From positions 1 to 64,000 of the forward strand of contig VXRG01000182.1 in NCBI GenBank assembly GCA_009838625.1: DNA of 64,000 nt. Direction: 5' to 3'. Position numbers and translations under genes: made by a program. The notes under the pieces were generated by a model. That model saw only the letters and a program-made list of their open reading frames with translations, made no database searches and was not told the origin of the DNA. The stretch is from Caldilineaceae bacterium SB0664_bin_27. Lineage in GTDB: Bacteria > Chloroflexota > Anaerolineae > Caldilineales > Caldilineaceae. Shown here piece after piece: positions 45,617 through 56,813 of this stretch (position 1 is the first letter of the stretch; each line of letters begins with the position of its first letter).

Positions 45617-46006
45617 TCACCGCTTGGTGTACTGCGGGGCCTTGCGCGCCCGTTTCAGACCCGGCTTCATCCGTTCCTTCACGCGCGCGTCGCGCGTGAG
45701 GAATCCCGCGGCCTTCAAGGTAGCTCTCAGATTCGGATCCGCTGCCACAAGTGCGCGCGACAATCCGTGCCGCGCTGCGTGAGCTTGACCGCCTTCACCG
45801 CCGCCATGAACCTTTATGCTGATATTGAAGCTGTTCTCAGTTCCCGTCAGTGTCAGCGGTTGCCGAATTACCATCTGGTCCAGAGCGCGCCCGAAATAAC
45901 CATTCATCGGCAGGCTGTTGACGATGATCTCACCGTCTCCCTCATACAGCCGCACACGTGCCGTCGCGCTCTTGCGTCGTCCAACCGCCTCAATGTACTC
46001 ACTCAT
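45617..46006 (-). CDS. rpsI: 30S ribosomal protein S9
   Basis: A 129-residue protein with [20 protein letters not shown] at the start and the conserved C-terminal RKAPQYTKR tail that reaches into the ribosomal P site. Its ATG overlaps the end of rplM by eight bases, the usual L13-S9 pair. Last gene before the superoperon terminator. Confidence 0.97.
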   Translation of the reverse strand: MSEYIEAVGRRKSATARVRLYEGDGEIIVNSLPMNGYFGRALDQMVIRQPLTLTGTENSFNISIKVHGGGEGGQAHAARHGLSRALVAADPNLRATLKAAGFLTRDARVKERMKPGLKRARKAPQYTKR

Positions 46007-46451
46007 ATCTGCTCTCCTGCAGTTCCAGCACCTTCGGCTTCTGCGCCTTGTGCGGGTGATCCGGACCAGCGTAGACTCTCAACTTTTTCATTTGGGCGCG
46101 GCCGAGCCGGGTCTTGGGAACCATACCTTTGACCGCTTCAAAAATGATCTTCTCCGGTTGTCTCTTCAACTGTTCGCGCATCGTTCGGCTCTTCAGGCCG
46201 CCGGGATAGCGCGAATGCCGGTAATAGCGTTTCTCATCCAGGCGGTTGCCCGTTACGTGAAACTTGTCGCAGTTGATGACAATTACGAAGTCACCGCAGT
46301 CCACATTGGGCGTGAAACTCGGCTTGTGCTTGCCGCGCAGGACCTGCGCGATCTCCGAAGCAAGCCGGCCGAGTGTCTTGTCCGTCGCATCTACGACATA
46401 CCACTCACGTCCACTCTTGGCCTCTTTATAACTCAGGCTCAGTGTCTTCAC
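45999..46451 (-). CDS. rplM: 50S ribosomal protein L13
   Basis: A 150-residue protein with [37 protein letters not shown] and the terminal [11 protein letters not shown]. The start is GTG at 46451 after a GAGGAG site. It is coupled to rpsI by overlap and follows truA, as in Bacillus-type order. Confidence 0.97.
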   Translation of the reverse strand: MKTLSLSYKEAKSGREWYVVDATDKTLGRLASEIAQVLRGKHKPSFTPNVDCGDFVIVINCDKFHVTGNRLDEKRYYRHSRYPGGLKSRTMREQLKRQPEKIIFEAVKGMVPKTRLGRAQMKKLRVYAGPDHPHKAQKPKVLELQESRYE

Positions 46452-46506
46452 CCTGTAATCTCCTCGTTCGCACCTGCAAGTAACTCTCTGCTATCTGCGG
46501 TCAACT

Positions 46507-47322
46507 TCATGAATGCGCAGAAAACAGATCAGGATACTCGGCATAGAGTACTCGTTCCAGAACAAGCCCATTGGGGGGGAGCGGCGGGGCTGAGCGGCTG
46601 CGGTCTTTCGCCTTCAATGCCGCGACCATTTCATCCGCCTGCCATACACCCAGACCTACTGCAAGCAACGAGCCAGCCAGATTTCGCGCCATCCGTCTCA
46701 AAAATGCGTTGGCGGTAACGGTCAAAACCAACCGCTCGGCTGCAAACGGGTCCAGCGTCGGTAGCGACTCCTCGACCCGTTCCCAAAAGAGCGACACGAT
46801 TCGGCGAACCGTATTCTCTCCTTGGGGCGCCTGCCCAAACGTGGCAAAGTCATGCGTCCCGATCAACAGGCCGGCAGCGCAATTCATCGCATCCAGATCC
46901 GGCCGTCTGGGCAGCACCACTGCAAACCGGTCCGCCAGAGGAAAACGTCTCTCGCCCATTCCTCCGTCCACCGGCGCCCACGTCGTGTAACGGTAAGTCC
47001 GCTCCGAGGCGCTGAATCGCGGATGGAACCCCGGCGGCGCTTCCGTCAGGCTGCGAATGAGTATCGAATCAGGCAACCGTTGGTTCCAGGCCTGTCTCAG
47101 GGCTTCCAGCGAATGTCTCCACGGCGCTTCCACCGCAATAACTTGCCCTTTGGCGTGAACGCCCGTGTCCGTCCTTCCCGAGCCGCTTACCCGGCAACTC
47201 GCACCGGTCACGTCCTTCAGCGCTTCCTCCAACGCACCCTGGACTGTCGGCGCCTCCCTCTGTACCTGGAACCCAAAAAAGTCTGTGCCGTCGTAAGCGA
47301 TCAGACCGGCGACCCTCGGCAT
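46507..47322 (-). CDS. truA: tRNA pseudouridine(38-40) synthase TruA
   Basis: A 271-residue enzyme that modifies the tRNA anticodon arm. It has the catalytic aspartate D52 in SGRTDTGVHAKGQV, GLIAYDGTDFFGFQ at the start and FLRRMARNLAGSLL in the C-terminal domain. The ATG at 47322 follows GGTGAGGAG. It lies between rplQ and rplM in the ribosomal operon. Confidence 0.95.
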   Translation of the reverse strand: MPRVAGLIAYDGTDFFGFQVQREAPTVQGALEEALKDVTGASCRVSGSGRTDTGVHAKGQVIAVEAPWRHSLEALRQAWNQRLPDSILIRSLTEAPPGFHPRFSASERTYRYTTWAPVDGGMGERRFPLADRFAVVLPRRPDLDAMNCAAGLLIGTHDFATFGQAPQGENTVRRIVSLFWERVEESLPTLDPFAAERLVLTVTANAFLRRMARNLAGSLLAVGLGVWQADEMVAALKAKDRSRSAPPLPPNGLVLERVLYAEYPDLFSAHS

Positions 47323-47420
47323 TCGCTCCTCACCGGCGTGGCGCACGCGGCCACAAATCTACTGCCCTGCCAACTGCCGCCCAACCGGCATAAGCTTGAC
47401 TTGGGCGGCAACTTGCCCGG

Positions 47421-47807
47421 CTATTCGTTGCTGCCCTCCGTCACCAGCTCGATGACCGCCATATCTGCCGCATCGCCGAACCTTTTTCCCAACTTGACAA
47501 TGCGAGTATAACCGCCATTCCGCTCCTCATAGCGGGGGGCCAGCTCATCGAACACCTTTTTCGCGACCGCCTTGTCATTGAGGTACGCCACAACCTGGCG
47601 TTGCGCATGTACACGATCTACCTTACCTGCCAGGCCGTGCTTGGCCTTCGTAATCAACTTTTCAGCATCCCCGCGCATTGCACGCGCTTTGGCCTGCGTA
47701 GTCGTTATCCGTTCGTGAACATAAAGTTCTCGAATCAGGTTGCGAAACAGGGCCTTGCGTTGCGCCGCATTCCGGCTCAACTTCTGGCCTGCGATCCGGT
47801 GTCGCAT
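47421..47807 (-). CDS. rplQ: 50S ribosomal protein L17
   Basis: A 128-residue protein: MRHRIAGQKLSRNAAQRKAL at the start, then LIRELYVHERITTTQAKA and a C-terminal YTRIVKLGKRFGDAADMA. The ATG lies four bases after rpoA with a GAGGAA site at the rpoA end. Confidence 0.97.
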   Translation of the reverse strand: MRHRIAGQKLSRNAAQRKALFRNLIRELYVHERITTTQAKARAMRGDAEKLITKAKHGLAGKVDRVHAQRQVVAYLNDKAVAKKVFDELAPRYEERNGGYTRIVKLGKRFGDAADMAVIELVTEGSNE

Positions 47808-47811
47808 CGTG

Positions 47812-48930
47812 CTATTCCTCCGCTAGCGGCGATAAATCCGCCTCTTCGACGATCTCGACTGCTTCAGCCGCTTCGGTCTCAGCGACTTCGTTGTCTGTTA
47901 TCTCACTCTCAGGTACTTCGGTTTCAGCGACTTCCGCCAGTATCTCCTCAACTTCGGTACCGTTGCCTCCACCCAGGTAGGCGCTGAGATCGACCCCTAC
48001 CACGTTCATGTATCCCTTCTCACTCAGCTTCTCGACCAGTTCATCCAACGACTTCTTGCCAAAGTTGCGGATGGCAAGCATCTCGTCCTCGCCCTTCTCC
48101 ATTCGCTTCAGGATCTCCCCTACTTTCGTGATGCCTGCCCGCTTCAGGCAGTTGTATGCCCGTACCGTCAGCTCGAGCTCCTCTATCGGCGCCTCGGCAA
48201 CACGACTGGGGATGCTTTCTTCCTCCTCCTCCGGCAGCTCGACCATAGTCGTGCGGTCGCCCACAAACAGCGTCAGATGCTGTAAGAGAATGTCAGCCGC
48301 CTGCCGCATCGAATCTTCAGGAGAAATCGTGCCATCGGTCCACACTTCCAGATTCAACCTGTCATAATCGGTCTGTTGGCCGATGCGGGTTCGTTCGACC
48401 CGGTAGGATGCCTTCTTGACCGGACTGAATATCGCATCCACTGGGATCTCTCCCAGCGGCAGCTGCATCCGTTCCTCAGCCGGGCTGTAACCCCGGCCCT
48501 GCTCCACCACCATCTCAATGTCCAGGTCTACCTCGTTCGAGTCGGCGAACAACAGGTACAGGTCTGGGTTGACGATCTCAACTTCCGGAGGGCAGTTCAA
48601 ATCTCCCGCCGTTACCGGACCTTCATGGTACACCTCAACCGATACCCGAACAGGTTCAGCGCTCTCGCTCCTGAATCGAATCTGCTTTACATTCAATATC
48701 AGTCGAGTGGCATCTTCCAGTACATGATCGATTGTCGAAAACTCATGATGTACACCGCTGACCGAAATTGAAGTTACGGCGGCGCCAGGCAAACTCGAAA
48801 GCAATACCCGGCGCAATGAGTTCCCAAGCGTAATCCCATAGCCGCTTTCCAGCGGACTGATCACAAAGTGGCCGTAGTTCCGAGAACTGGCCTCTACTTC
48901 TATCTTCGGCAATACTAGATTGTTAAGCAA
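47812..48930 (-). CDS. rpoA: RNA polymerase alpha subunit
   Basis: A 372-residue subunit. The N-terminal assembly domain has GITLGNSLRRVLLSSLPGAA. The C-terminal domain has AYNCLKRAGITKVGEIL and RNFGKKSLDELVEKL. About 50 acidic residues follow the C-terminal domain with repeated EVAETE-like units, longer than the usual alpha subunit. The start codon is TTG at 48930, preceded by GGGAGGGG seven bases upstream; no ATG is nearer. Confidence 0.96.
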   Translation of the reverse strand: MLNNLVLPKIEVEASSRNYGHFVISPLESGYGITLGNSLRRVLLSSLPGAAVTSISVSGVHHEFSTIDHVLEDATRLILNVKQIRFRSESAEPVRVSVEVYHEGPVTAGDLNCPPEVEIVNPDLYLLFADSNEVDLDIEMVVEQGRGYSPAEERMQLPLGEIPVDAIFSPVKKASYRVERTRIGQQTDYDRLNLEVWTDGTISPEDSMRQAADILLQHLTLFVGDRTTMVELPEEEEESIPSRVAEAPIEELELTVRAYNCLKRAGITKVGEILKRMEKGEDEMLAIRNFGKKSLDELVEKLSEKGYMNVVGVDLSAYLGGGNGTEVEEILAEVAETEVPESEITDNEVAETEAAEAVEIVEEADLSPLAEE

Positions 48931-49054
48931 CGGCTACCCCTCCCGGCTATATAGCAGTCTCAACCAAACAACGTGTGGCGACAGACAATCGTTGCAGCCC
49001 TGCCGGTCCTCCCTGCATCCGGCCTCTAAAGGCAACGAACCCGTACCTTGTCAG

Positions 49055-49690
49055 CTAACGACTGTAGTACTCAACGATTAACTGTTCATTTAGGAGTACG
49101 CCGATCTCGTCCCTTTCCGGCGCAGAAGTCACCGTACCGTTGAGATTGGTCGCATCCAGACTGAGCCACGTAGGGGGGGACGCACTGCCGAGAATCTGGG
49201 CGCGTTCACGAAAATAAGTCTTGGTCCGACTCTTCTCGCGAACGGAAATCTGGTCGTTCGGCGAAACCAAAAAGGATGGGATATTCGTCTTGCGGCCATT
49301 CACGGCAAAGTGACCGTGTCGCACAAGCTGACGCGCCTGCGCCCGGCTATCGGCAAACCCGAACCGGTAAACCACATTGTCCAACCGGCTTTCAAGTAGC
49401 TCCAATAAAATACCGCCGGTCTGCCCTTTGCGCCGTGATGCTTCCCTGAAATAGCGGCGGAACTGCCGTTCCATTACCCCGTACATGCGACGCGCCTTCT
49501 GCTTCTCGCGCAGCTGGATTCCAAAATCCGAAACCTTTCGCCGCATCACATTTCGCCGGCCTGCTTCGCCCGGCGGGAACGGACGCCGATCAACCGCGCA
49601 CTTGGGGCTGACACAGCGTTCGCCTTTCAGGAATAACTTCTGTCCTTCTCGTCGACAGAGTTTACAAACCGCATCTGTATATCGTGCCAT
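49055..49690 (-). CDS. rpsD: 30S ribosomal protein S4
   Basis: A 211-residue primary 16S-binding protein. Four N-terminal cysteines (CKLC and C-x4-C in [11 protein letters not shown]) make it the zinc-binding form. The S4 RNA-binding domain has [30 protein letters not shown]. The ATG at 49690 directly follows GGAGGAG. A short extra loop ([18 protein letters not shown]) is seen near the C-terminus. Confidence 0.96.
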   Translation of the reverse strand: MARYTDAVCKLCRREGQKLFLKGERCVSPKCAVDRRPFPPGEAGRRNVMRRKVSDFGIQLREKQKARRMYGVMERQFRRYFREASRRKGQTGGILLELLESRLDNVVYRFGFADSRAQARQLVRHGHFAVNGRKTNIPSFLVSPNDQISVREKSRTKTYFRERAQILGSASPPTWLSLDATNLNGTVTSAPERDEIGVLLNEQLIVEYYSR

Positions 49691-50018
49691 CTCTCCTCCA
49701 GGTCCACTTTCGCACGCGGCCCTTTGCCCCATTCAAGACCGCATCGTAGCTTGGTGTGCCGGTCAATTTTGCCTGAATAGTGATCGCGTCCCCAGTGAAC
49801 GCGCCTTCCGCATCGTCACCGCCCAGCGGACTCCCGCGTCACAATCCGATCACCGCTCTGCATTGTCACTGCAGCACTCTCACTGCAGCGTCTTCACTCC
49901 ACTGCAAAACAAGCGGCATCGCGCCGAAACACGATGCCTCTCTTCTTCCGGCAGGTCAATCCCGTTGTCGCGCAACCCCTCCATTCTCGACATCTGAGGC
50001 AACGCTTTGTCTGTTCTC
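49691..50018. other. Long gap between rpsK and rpsD
   Basis: A gap of 328 bases is unusually long for this operon, where most spacers are under 70 bases. No gene is visible on either strand. The unit CACTGCA occurs three times, at 49867, 49881 and 49900. The gap may hold an internal promoter or a leader to which S4 binds to control rpsD and rpoA, as known in other bacteria, but no such fold can be demonstrated by eye. Confidence 0.4.
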
Positions 50019-50423
50019 CTATACTCTTCGCTTGCTCGGGGGGCGTACCCCGTTATGCGGAATCGGTGTTATGTCCGCGATCGACGTAACCGTCAGACCG
50101 GCCGGGTTCAACGCCCTTAATGCACTCTCGCGGCCCGGTCCCGGACCCTTTATGAATACCTCGACCTCTCGCATATTGAATTCACTCACGGCCTGGCGAG
50201 CCGCCGCCGACGCCGCTAGCTGCGCCGCAAACGGTGTACTCTTGCGGCTCCCCTTGAATCCGGCTGTGCCCGAACTGGCCCAACACAAAACCTCCCCTTG
50301 GGGATCCGTTACCGTGATGATCGTATTATTAAATGTGGCGCGGACGTGAATCTGCCCGCTCGGCACGTGCTTCCTCTCCCGACGGGACGACCGACCACCC
50401 CGGCGGCGCTGTGTTCGAGCCAT
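50019..50423 (-). CDS. rpsK: 30S ribosomal protein S11
   Basis: A 134-residue platform protein: basic N-terminus [20 protein letters not shown], then [20 protein letters not shown] and the C-terminal [17 protein letters not shown], which is nearly invariant in the family. It is between rpsM and the long gap before rpsD. Confidence 0.97.
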   Translation of the reverse strand: MARTQRRRGGRSSRRERKHVPSGQIHVRATFNNTIITVTDPQGEVLCWASSGTAGFKGSRKSTPFAAQLAASAAARQAVSEFNMREVEVFIKGPGPGRESALRALNPAGLTVTSIADITPIPHNGVRPPSKRRV

Positions 50424-50480
50424 CGTTTCTCCCTAGCCTGATCTTCCGGTGTAACAACTGTCCAAAACGATAACCTGCCG

Positions 50481-50858
50481 CTACTTCCGCGCTCGCTTCT
50501 TCCCGGCGACCGTCTTCTTTACACCGCGGCGCGTGCGTGCATTCGTGCGCGTGCGCTGCCCCCGGCTCGGAAGATTGCGCCGGTGGCGCAGGCCCCGATA
50601 GCTGCCAATCTCCATGAGGCGCTTGATGTTCATGTTTACTTCACGCCGCAAATCCCCTTCAACCCGGCAGTGGCGCTCAATGTAGTCCCGCAAGGCGACC
50701 AATTCATTCGTGTCCAGGTCCTTGACGCGCTTGTCTACGTCAATCCCCGTCGACTCCAGAATCTCCTGGCTGACTGAACGGCCAATCCCGTATATGTAGG
50801 TCAGGGCGATAACGACCCGCTTGTCCCGTGGAATGTCGACGCCTGCAATACGTGCCAT
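50481..50858 (-). CDS. rpsM: 30S ribosomal protein S13
   Basis: A 125-residue protein with [31 protein letters not shown] and the C-terminal [23 protein letters not shown] at 50858 is the conserved start, after AGGGGGC; the longer frame overlaps rpmJ and is not used. Confidence 0.97.
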   Translation of the reverse strand: MARIAGVDIPRDKRVVIALTYIYGIGRSVSQEILESTGIDVDKRVKDLDTNELVALRDYIERHCRVEGDLRREVNMNIKRLMEIGSYRGLRHRRNLPSRGQRTRTNARTRRGVKKTVAGKKRARK

Positions 50859-50878
50859 GGAAATTGCCCCCTGGGTTT

Positions 50879-50992
50879 CTAACCCTGTCTCTGCTTGTGC
50901 TTCGGGTTCTGACAAATCACATATACAACGCCTCGCCGTCGAACGACGGAACACTTCTCACACATCTTCTTGACCGAAGGTCGTACTTTCAT
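50879..50992 (-). CDS. rpmJ: 50S ribosomal protein L36
   Basis: A 37-residue gene read directly from the minus strand: start [17 protein letters not shown], then [20 protein letters not shown]. The zinc ligands C-x2-C, a third Cys and His are the usual L36 set. A GGGAGGGAGG site precedes the ATG. It sits between map and rpsM; infA, often found here, is missing. Confidence 0.95.
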   Translation of the reverse strand: MKVRPSVKKMCEKCSVVRRRGVVYVICQNPKHKQRQG

Positions 50993-51046
50993 CCTTCAAC
51001 CTCCCTCCCCAAAGTCTGTACGCAATTCCACCAGTGTATCATAGGC

Positions 51047-51895
51047 CTATGGCCGCGTCAAGATTTCGGGGCCTCTGTGAGTGACGGCTACTGTATGCTC
51101 AAAGTGGGCGCTCAAGCTGTGATCGTCGCTGATAACGGTCCACTTGTCCTTTAATGTCTCCGTCCGCCATGTACCTATCTGGACCATCGGTTCAATCGCA
51201 ATTACCAGCCCAGGGCGCAGTACAACCCTGCCATCCGTGTCGTCAGACACATAGTTCAGCACTTGCGGCCCCTCGTGCATCTCCCGACCCACGCCGTGCC
51301 CCGTGTACTCCCGCACCACATGAAAGCCGCTCGGCTCTACGCTGTCCTGCACCGCCGCGCTGATATCCAGTACACGGCCGCCCGAACGCATCGCCTGTAT
51401 GCCGGCGTTGAGGCTCTCCTCAGTAACCTGCAGCAACCGTTCGGCCTCAGGCTCTATCGCGCCGACAGGATATGTCCAACCGCTGTCGCCCACAAAGCCG
51501 CGGTAGAACACGCCTACGTCGATACTGATGATGTCGCCCTCTTGCAGCACCCGCTCACGGCTCGGAATGCCGTGCACAAGCTCCTCGTTGATGCTCGTGC
51601 AAATGTTAGCCGGGTAGCCGCGATAGCCAAGAAAACTGGACTTCGCACGATGGCTGTGTATCGTCGCCGCAGCCAGCTCGTCCAATTCCCACGTGCTGAT
51701 CCCCGGCCGAATTGCCTCCCGAAACTCCTGATGAACTCTCGCAACGATGCGCCCGGCTTCCCGCATGATCTGGATCTCACGCGCGTTCTTCAAGATCGGC
51801 GCAGGGCGTTCCTGTACTTGTCTGGCTCTGAGACGCGGCCGCCCATTACCGTGCAGCCTGCGCCTGAGTCTCGTCATCATGCTCTCGTCGTTCAC
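51047..51895 (-). CDS. map: Methionine aminopeptidase, type I
   Basis: A 282-residue enzyme that removes the starter methionine. Metal ligands: Asp in ISIDVGVFYRGFVGD (two), His in GHGVGREMHE, Glu in IAIEPMV and Glu in FEHTVAV. A basic lead of about 30 residues precedes the usual first helix (LKNAREIQIMREAGRI), if GTG at 51895 is the start; internal ATGs at 51880 and 51877 would shorten it. It lies between adk and rpmJ. Confidence 0.95.
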   Translation of the reverse strand: MNDESMMTRLRRRLHGNGRPRLRARQVQERPAPILKNAREIQIMREAGRIVARVHQEFREAIRPGISTWELDELAAATIHSHRAKSSFLGYRGYPANICTSINEELVHGIPSRERVLQEGDIISIDVGVFYRGFVGDSGWTYPVGAIEPEAERLLQVTEESLNAGIQAMRSGGRVLDISAAVQDSVEPSGFHVVREYTGHGVGREMHEGPQVLNYVSDDTDGRVVLRPGLVIAIEPMVQIGTWRTETLKDKWTVISDDHSLSAHFEHTVAVTHRGPEILTRP

Positions 51896-51934
51896 CTTGC
51901 ACCTGCCGCCGGCGACATCCGGTCCTCGAACTCG

Positions 51935-52621
51935 TCAGGCGGATACAGTGCTCCTCTCCGCCTTGATATTTCTGGTCGCCAACCGCTCCAGGAGCTGTTC
52001 CTGCATCTCCTGGATCGACCTCGCGCCATCAACCTCCTCCAGCAATCCCTTCGCGAAATAGTACCCTATCAATGGCGACGTCTGCTTGTAGTAGATATAC
52101 AACCGGTTCTGGACCGTCTCCGGCTTATCGTCATTGCGCTGGTACAACTCGCCGCCGCAACTGTCACAATCTTCACCCTGGGGCGGATTGAATGTCAGGT
52201 GGTAGACCCTGTCGCAATTGCGGCATACCCGCCGCCCGGTGATTCGCGTCGTCACGACATCGTCTTCCAACTGGAAAAAGGGCACCACATCAATGCCCCC
52301 GTACCCAGCCGTCATCTCGTCTAGCGCCTGGGCCTGAACCAGATTGCGAGGAAAGCCATCCATAATGGCCCCCTTTGCGGCATCATCCTGGGCTAGGCGC
52401 GCTTCCACCATTCGGATCGTCACTTCGTCTGGAACCAGCTCGCCTTTATCGTAGTAGCTCTGCGCAAGCTGCCCGAGTTCTGTCTGGTTCTTTAAGTTGT
52501 AACGGAAAATCTCGCCCGTCGAAATCTGCGGAATCTCCAAACTCTCTTCCAGCAACTGGGCCTGTGTGCCCTTGCCGGCTCCAGGCGCTCCCAACAACAC
52601 CAGATACATACGGTCGCTCAT
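51935..52621 (-). CDS. adk: Adenylate kinase, zinc-LID type
   Basis: A 228-residue enzyme that balances AMP, ADP and ATP. The P-loop is GAPGAGKGT (11-19), AMP binding is in ISTGEIFR, and DGFPRN is present. The LID carries four cysteines (C133, C136, C152, C155), the structural zinc site seen in Gram-positive-type enzymes. The start is ATG 52621; a second ATG at 52609 is possible. It lies between secY and map as usual. Confidence 0.96.
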   Translation of the reverse strand: MSDRMYLVLLGAPGAGKGTQAQLLEESLEIPQISTGEIFRYNLKNQTELGQLAQSYYDKGELVPDEVTIRMVEARLAQDDAAKGAIMDGFPRNLVQAQALDEMTAGYGGIDVVPFFQLEDDVVTTRITGRRVCRNCDRVYHLTFNPPQGEDCDSCGGELYQRNDDKPETVQNRLYIYYKQTSPLIGYYFAKGLLEEVDGARSIQEMQEQLLERLATRNIKAERSTVSA

Positions 52622-52663
52622 TGGCAACGATTCCTTGCGCTGCGAAACAAAGAAAGCGGTGGG

Positions 52664-54001
<1,338 letters not shown>

Positions 54002-54070
54002 AGAGATTCTCCGGTAGAGCTTCGCCCGGTTCCGACCAGCTGTCTGGCCGCAAACCCGACCTCTCTACAG

Positions 54071-54550
54071 TTAAGACCGCGGCAGATTCCTGTTGACTTC
54101 GAAGGGCAGAATGTCGACCGTGCCGCCCGCGGCCTCTATTTTCTCCCTTGCGCTCTTGCTGATGCGATGTACCTGCAAATGGAGAGGCTTATCAATCTCG
54201 CCCCGCGCCAGAACCACCACGGGCTGCTTGCTGTTGCCAAGTAGCCCGGTGTCGAAGAGCGCCGCTGGTGTCACCTGCGCATCCGCTTCAAAACGTTCGC
54301 CCATTCTGTCAAGGTTAACCGGCGTATAGGTAACTTTGAAGCGATTGTTGAATCCGCGCATCCTGGGCAATCGGCGCAGAAAACTCAACTGACCGCCTTC
54401 AAAGCCTCGCAGGCCCCCGTTGGCGGCACGGGCATTCTGGCCCTTTGTACCCCGTCCGGCCGTCTTGCCTCGTCCCGATCCTGTGCCGCGGCCAATGCGC
54501 TTTCGGTTTCTCGTGGCGCCCCCGTCGGGACGCAAATCGTGCAGTTTCAT
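54071..54550 (-). CDS. rplO: 50S ribosomal protein L15
   Basis: A 159-residue protein: LHDLRPDGGATRNRKRIGRG, the glycine-rich GSGRGKTAGRGTKGQNAR, and the conserved GFEGGQLSFLRRLPRMRGF. It is located between rpmD and secY, the spc-operon order. Confidence 0.97.
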   Translation of the reverse strand: MKLHDLRPDGGATRNRKRIGRGTGSGRGKTAGRGTKGQNARAANGGLRGFEGGQLSFLRRLPRMRGFNNRFKVTYTPVNLDRMGERFEADAQVTPAALFDTGLLGNSKQPVVVLARGEIDKPLHLQVHRISKSAREKIEAAGGTVDILPFEVNRNLPRS

Positions 54551-54622
54551 ATTCCGTTTACTCCAGCCAGATGGAAAGGCCGTAACAACCTGGTATAGCT
54601 CCGGTCCGCAGGTCCTGCTTAC

Positions 54623-54814
54623 TTACGCCTCCGCCTCCTCCACCACCTCAACAAGGTGAGAGACTTTGGCGATCATCCCCCGTACTGTAGGACTGTCAGC
54701 CTTCTCGACGGTCTGATTCATCCTTCGTAGTCCCAGGGCCTCAACAGTTGCCTTTTGCCGTTTGTGGTAACCGATCGGACTCTTGACCAGTTTCACGGTG
54801 ATCGTCTTTTCCAT
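54623..54814 (-). CDS. rpmD: 50S ribosomal protein L30
   Basis: A 63-residue protein beginning [20 protein letters not shown], followed by [19 protein letters not shown] and a short acidic tail. The ATG at 54814 lies four bases after the rpsE stop; longer frames overlap rpsE. Confidence 0.96.
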   Translation of the reverse strand: MEKTITVKLVKSPIGYHKRQKATVEALGLRRMNQTVEKADSPTVRGMIAKVSHLVEVVEEAEA

Positions 54815-54818
54815 AGGT

Positions 54819-55361
54819 CTAATCTTCCTCATACCAGAAAGGACGCAGCTGCTCGGGATCGACACCCCGCCTTTGCGCCTCGACTCTGTAATCCTGCAAC
54901 TGTCTGAGCGACGCAAAGGTGGCCTGAACTACATTCAAAATATTGTCGCTCCCCAGCGACTTGGACAATATGTCCTTAACGCCCGCGGCCTCAACCACCG
55001 CGCGGACGCCCCCACCGGCAATGACGCCGGTCCCCGGGCTCGCCGGCCTCAACAGCACTTCGCCGGCTCCAAATCGGGCCTGGCTCACGTGCGGAATCGT
55101 CGTGCCCAGCAGATTTACCTCGACCATCGTCTTGCGGGCCGTTTCACTCGCCTTGCGGATAGCATCCGGGACCTCGCGCGCCTTGCCTACACCAACGCCG
55201 ACTCGTCCGTTGTTGTCTCCCACGACCACCACCGCGCGAAATGCAAACCTGCGTCCACCCTTCACCACCTTCGCCGTGCGCGCGATGTGAACGACCTTCT
55301 CATCTAGTTCATCCTTCTCTTCTTCCTGCTCGCGGTCCCGTCGACGGTCTCGACGTGCCAT
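54819..55361 (-). CDS. rpsE: 30S ribosomal protein S5
   Basis: A 180-residue protein with an acidic/basic lead, then [20 protein letters not shown], the [18 protein letters not shown] loop and [20 protein letters not shown]. It takes part in decoding accuracy. Confidence 0.97.
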   Translation of the reverse strand: MARRDRRRDREQEEEKDELDEKVVHIARTAKVVKGGRRFAFRAVVVVGDNNGRVGVGVGKAREVPDAIRKASETARKTMVEVNLLGTTIPHVSQARFGAGEVLLRPASPGTGVIAGGGVRAVVEAAGVKDILSKSLGSDNILNVVQATFASLRQLQDYRVEAQRRGVDPEQLRPFWYEED

Positions 55362-55382
55362 TTCCTACTCTCCTTGCTCTGT

Positions 55383-55748
55383 TTAGAAGACGAGACCACC
55401 CTCTCGACTGCCATCGGCCACCGCCTTCACGCGGCCGTGATAGCGGTACCCGCCCCGATCGAAGACCACCTGCTCAATTCCGGCCTCCTTGGCGCGTTCC
55501 GCAACAATCTTGCCGATCTCTTTTGCCTGCTCCACCTTCAACTTGTCGGCCAAAACCTCCTGCAAGTCGGCCTCCATTGTCGAAGCGGAAACGAGGGTAT
55601 GGCCGGCCTGGTCGTCGATTACCTGTACATTGACGTTCTTCAGGCTGCGAAATACATTCAACCGCGGCCGCGCCGCCGTCCCTGAAACCTTGCGCCGCAC
55701 ACGCTTGTGCCGGCGCCTTCGCGCATCTGTCCGTGTGACTTTCGCCAT
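55383..55748 (-). CDS. rplR: 50S ribosomal protein L18
   Basis: A 121-residue 5S rRNA-binding protein: [40 protein letters not shown] and the C-terminal [20 protein letters not shown]. Start ATG 55748. Confidence 0.97.
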   Translation of the reverse strand: MAKVTRTDARRRRHKRVRRKVSGTAARPRLNVFRSLKNVNVQVIDDQAGHTLVSASTMEADLQEVLADKLKVEQAKEIGKIVAERAKEAGIEQVVFDRGGYRYHGRVKAVADGSREGGLVF

Positions 55749-55768
55749 AATTCTCCGTCCCTGCCCGG

Positions 55769-56323
55769 CTAAACCGCTGCAGCCCCGGCCTTGCCTGCCT
55801 TGGACCGCACGTATTCGCCCTGATACCGGATGCCCTTGCCCTTATATGGCTCCGGCGGGCGCTCCTTGCGAATCTTCGCAGCCAGCTCGCCTATCTGTTG
55901 CTTGTCGATACCTGAAATCGTCACCGTCCGCCCATCTCGAGACACTTCAAACTCGACTTCCGGGCTTGGAGGCGCATATTCCACAGCATGACTCTTCCCG
56001 ACCTGCAATAGCAGGTTCTTGCCCTCTTGTTGGGCTCGGTAGCCAACACCGTGGATTTCCAGGGTCCTCTTGAAACCGTCCGTCACGCCCAGCACCATAT
56101 TGTTGAGCAACGACCTCGTCAGCCCGTGCAACGCTCGATGCTGGCGCTGGTCTGTGGGTCGGGTCACCACGATCTCGCCGTTCTCTCTCGAAATCCTCAT
56201 GTCCCGGTTGAATTTCTGGCTCAGTTCCCCTTTCGGGCCCTTAACCGTTACCACATTGCCTGTCACAATATCTACCGTCACACCGGCAGGCACAGAAATC
56301 GGCATCTTCCCGACTCGTGACAT
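55769..56323 (-). CDS. rplF: 50S ribosomal protein L6
   Basis: A 184-residue protein of two repeated domains: [18 protein letters not shown] at the start, [16 protein letters not shown] in the middle and the C-terminal [17 protein letters not shown] signature. Confidence 0.97.
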   Translation of the reverse strand: MSRVGKMPISVPAGVTVDIVTGNVVTVKGPKGELSQKFNRDMRISRENGEIVVTRPTDQRQHRALHGLTRSLLNNMVLGVTDGFKRTLEIHGVGYRAQQEGKNLLLQVGKSHAVEYAPPSPEVEFEVSRDGRTVTISGIDKQQIGELAAKIRKERPPEPYKGKGIRYQGEYVRSKAGKAGAAAV

Positions 56324-56338
56324 ATTATCCTCCCAACA

Positions 56339-56734
56339 TTACCAAACGTTGCACAGTACCTCGCCGCCAACCCGTTCGCGCCGGGCCTGCCTTCCACTCA
56401 TGACACCTTTGGGCGTCGAAACTATGTTGATCCCCAGCCCGCTCCGTACGAGCGGTATGGTTCGATAGCCCAGGTATGTCCGCCGCCCGGGCCGGCTCAC
56501 CCGCTCTATCCCCGAAATGACCGGTTGCCCCTTGTCGGAATACTTCATCCCAACGATCAGATTCGGTCGGGCCTTGTCGCCCGTGACCGAATAGCCGCTG
56601 ATAAAGCCTTCCTCCGCCAGAATCTTGGCAATCGCGACCTTTAATTTAGAACTGGGCATCACCGCACGGCGATGTCTCGAGTTTGACGAATTGCGGACTC
56701 GCGTGAGAAAGTCCGCGATTGGATCGGTCATCAT
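56339..56734 (-). CDS. rpsH: 30S ribosomal protein S8
   Basis: A 131-residue 16S-binding protein: MTDPIADFLTRVRNSS, KVAIAKILAEEGFISGY and the C-terminal GLGINIVSTPKGVMSGRQAR. Two adjacent ATGs (56734 and 56731) are possible starts; the longer frame upstream is not conserved. Confidence 0.97.
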   Translation of the reverse strand: MMTDPIADFLTRVRNSSNSRHRRAVMPSSKLKVAIAKILAEEGFISGYSVTGDKARPNLIVGMKYSDKGQPVISGIERVSRPGRRTYLGYRTIPLVRSGLGINIVSTPKGVMSGRQARRERVGGEVLCNVW

Positions 56735-56813
56735 AACCAGTGCTTCCTCTTCACTCTTGCAGCGCACCCGGCGCCGGCAATGGCGGCGGCAGAAACGCCG
56801 ATTTTTGGTCCTT

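Noticed and set aside
51263-52324. 353-codon open frame on the + strand
   Set aside because: Antisense to map and adk.
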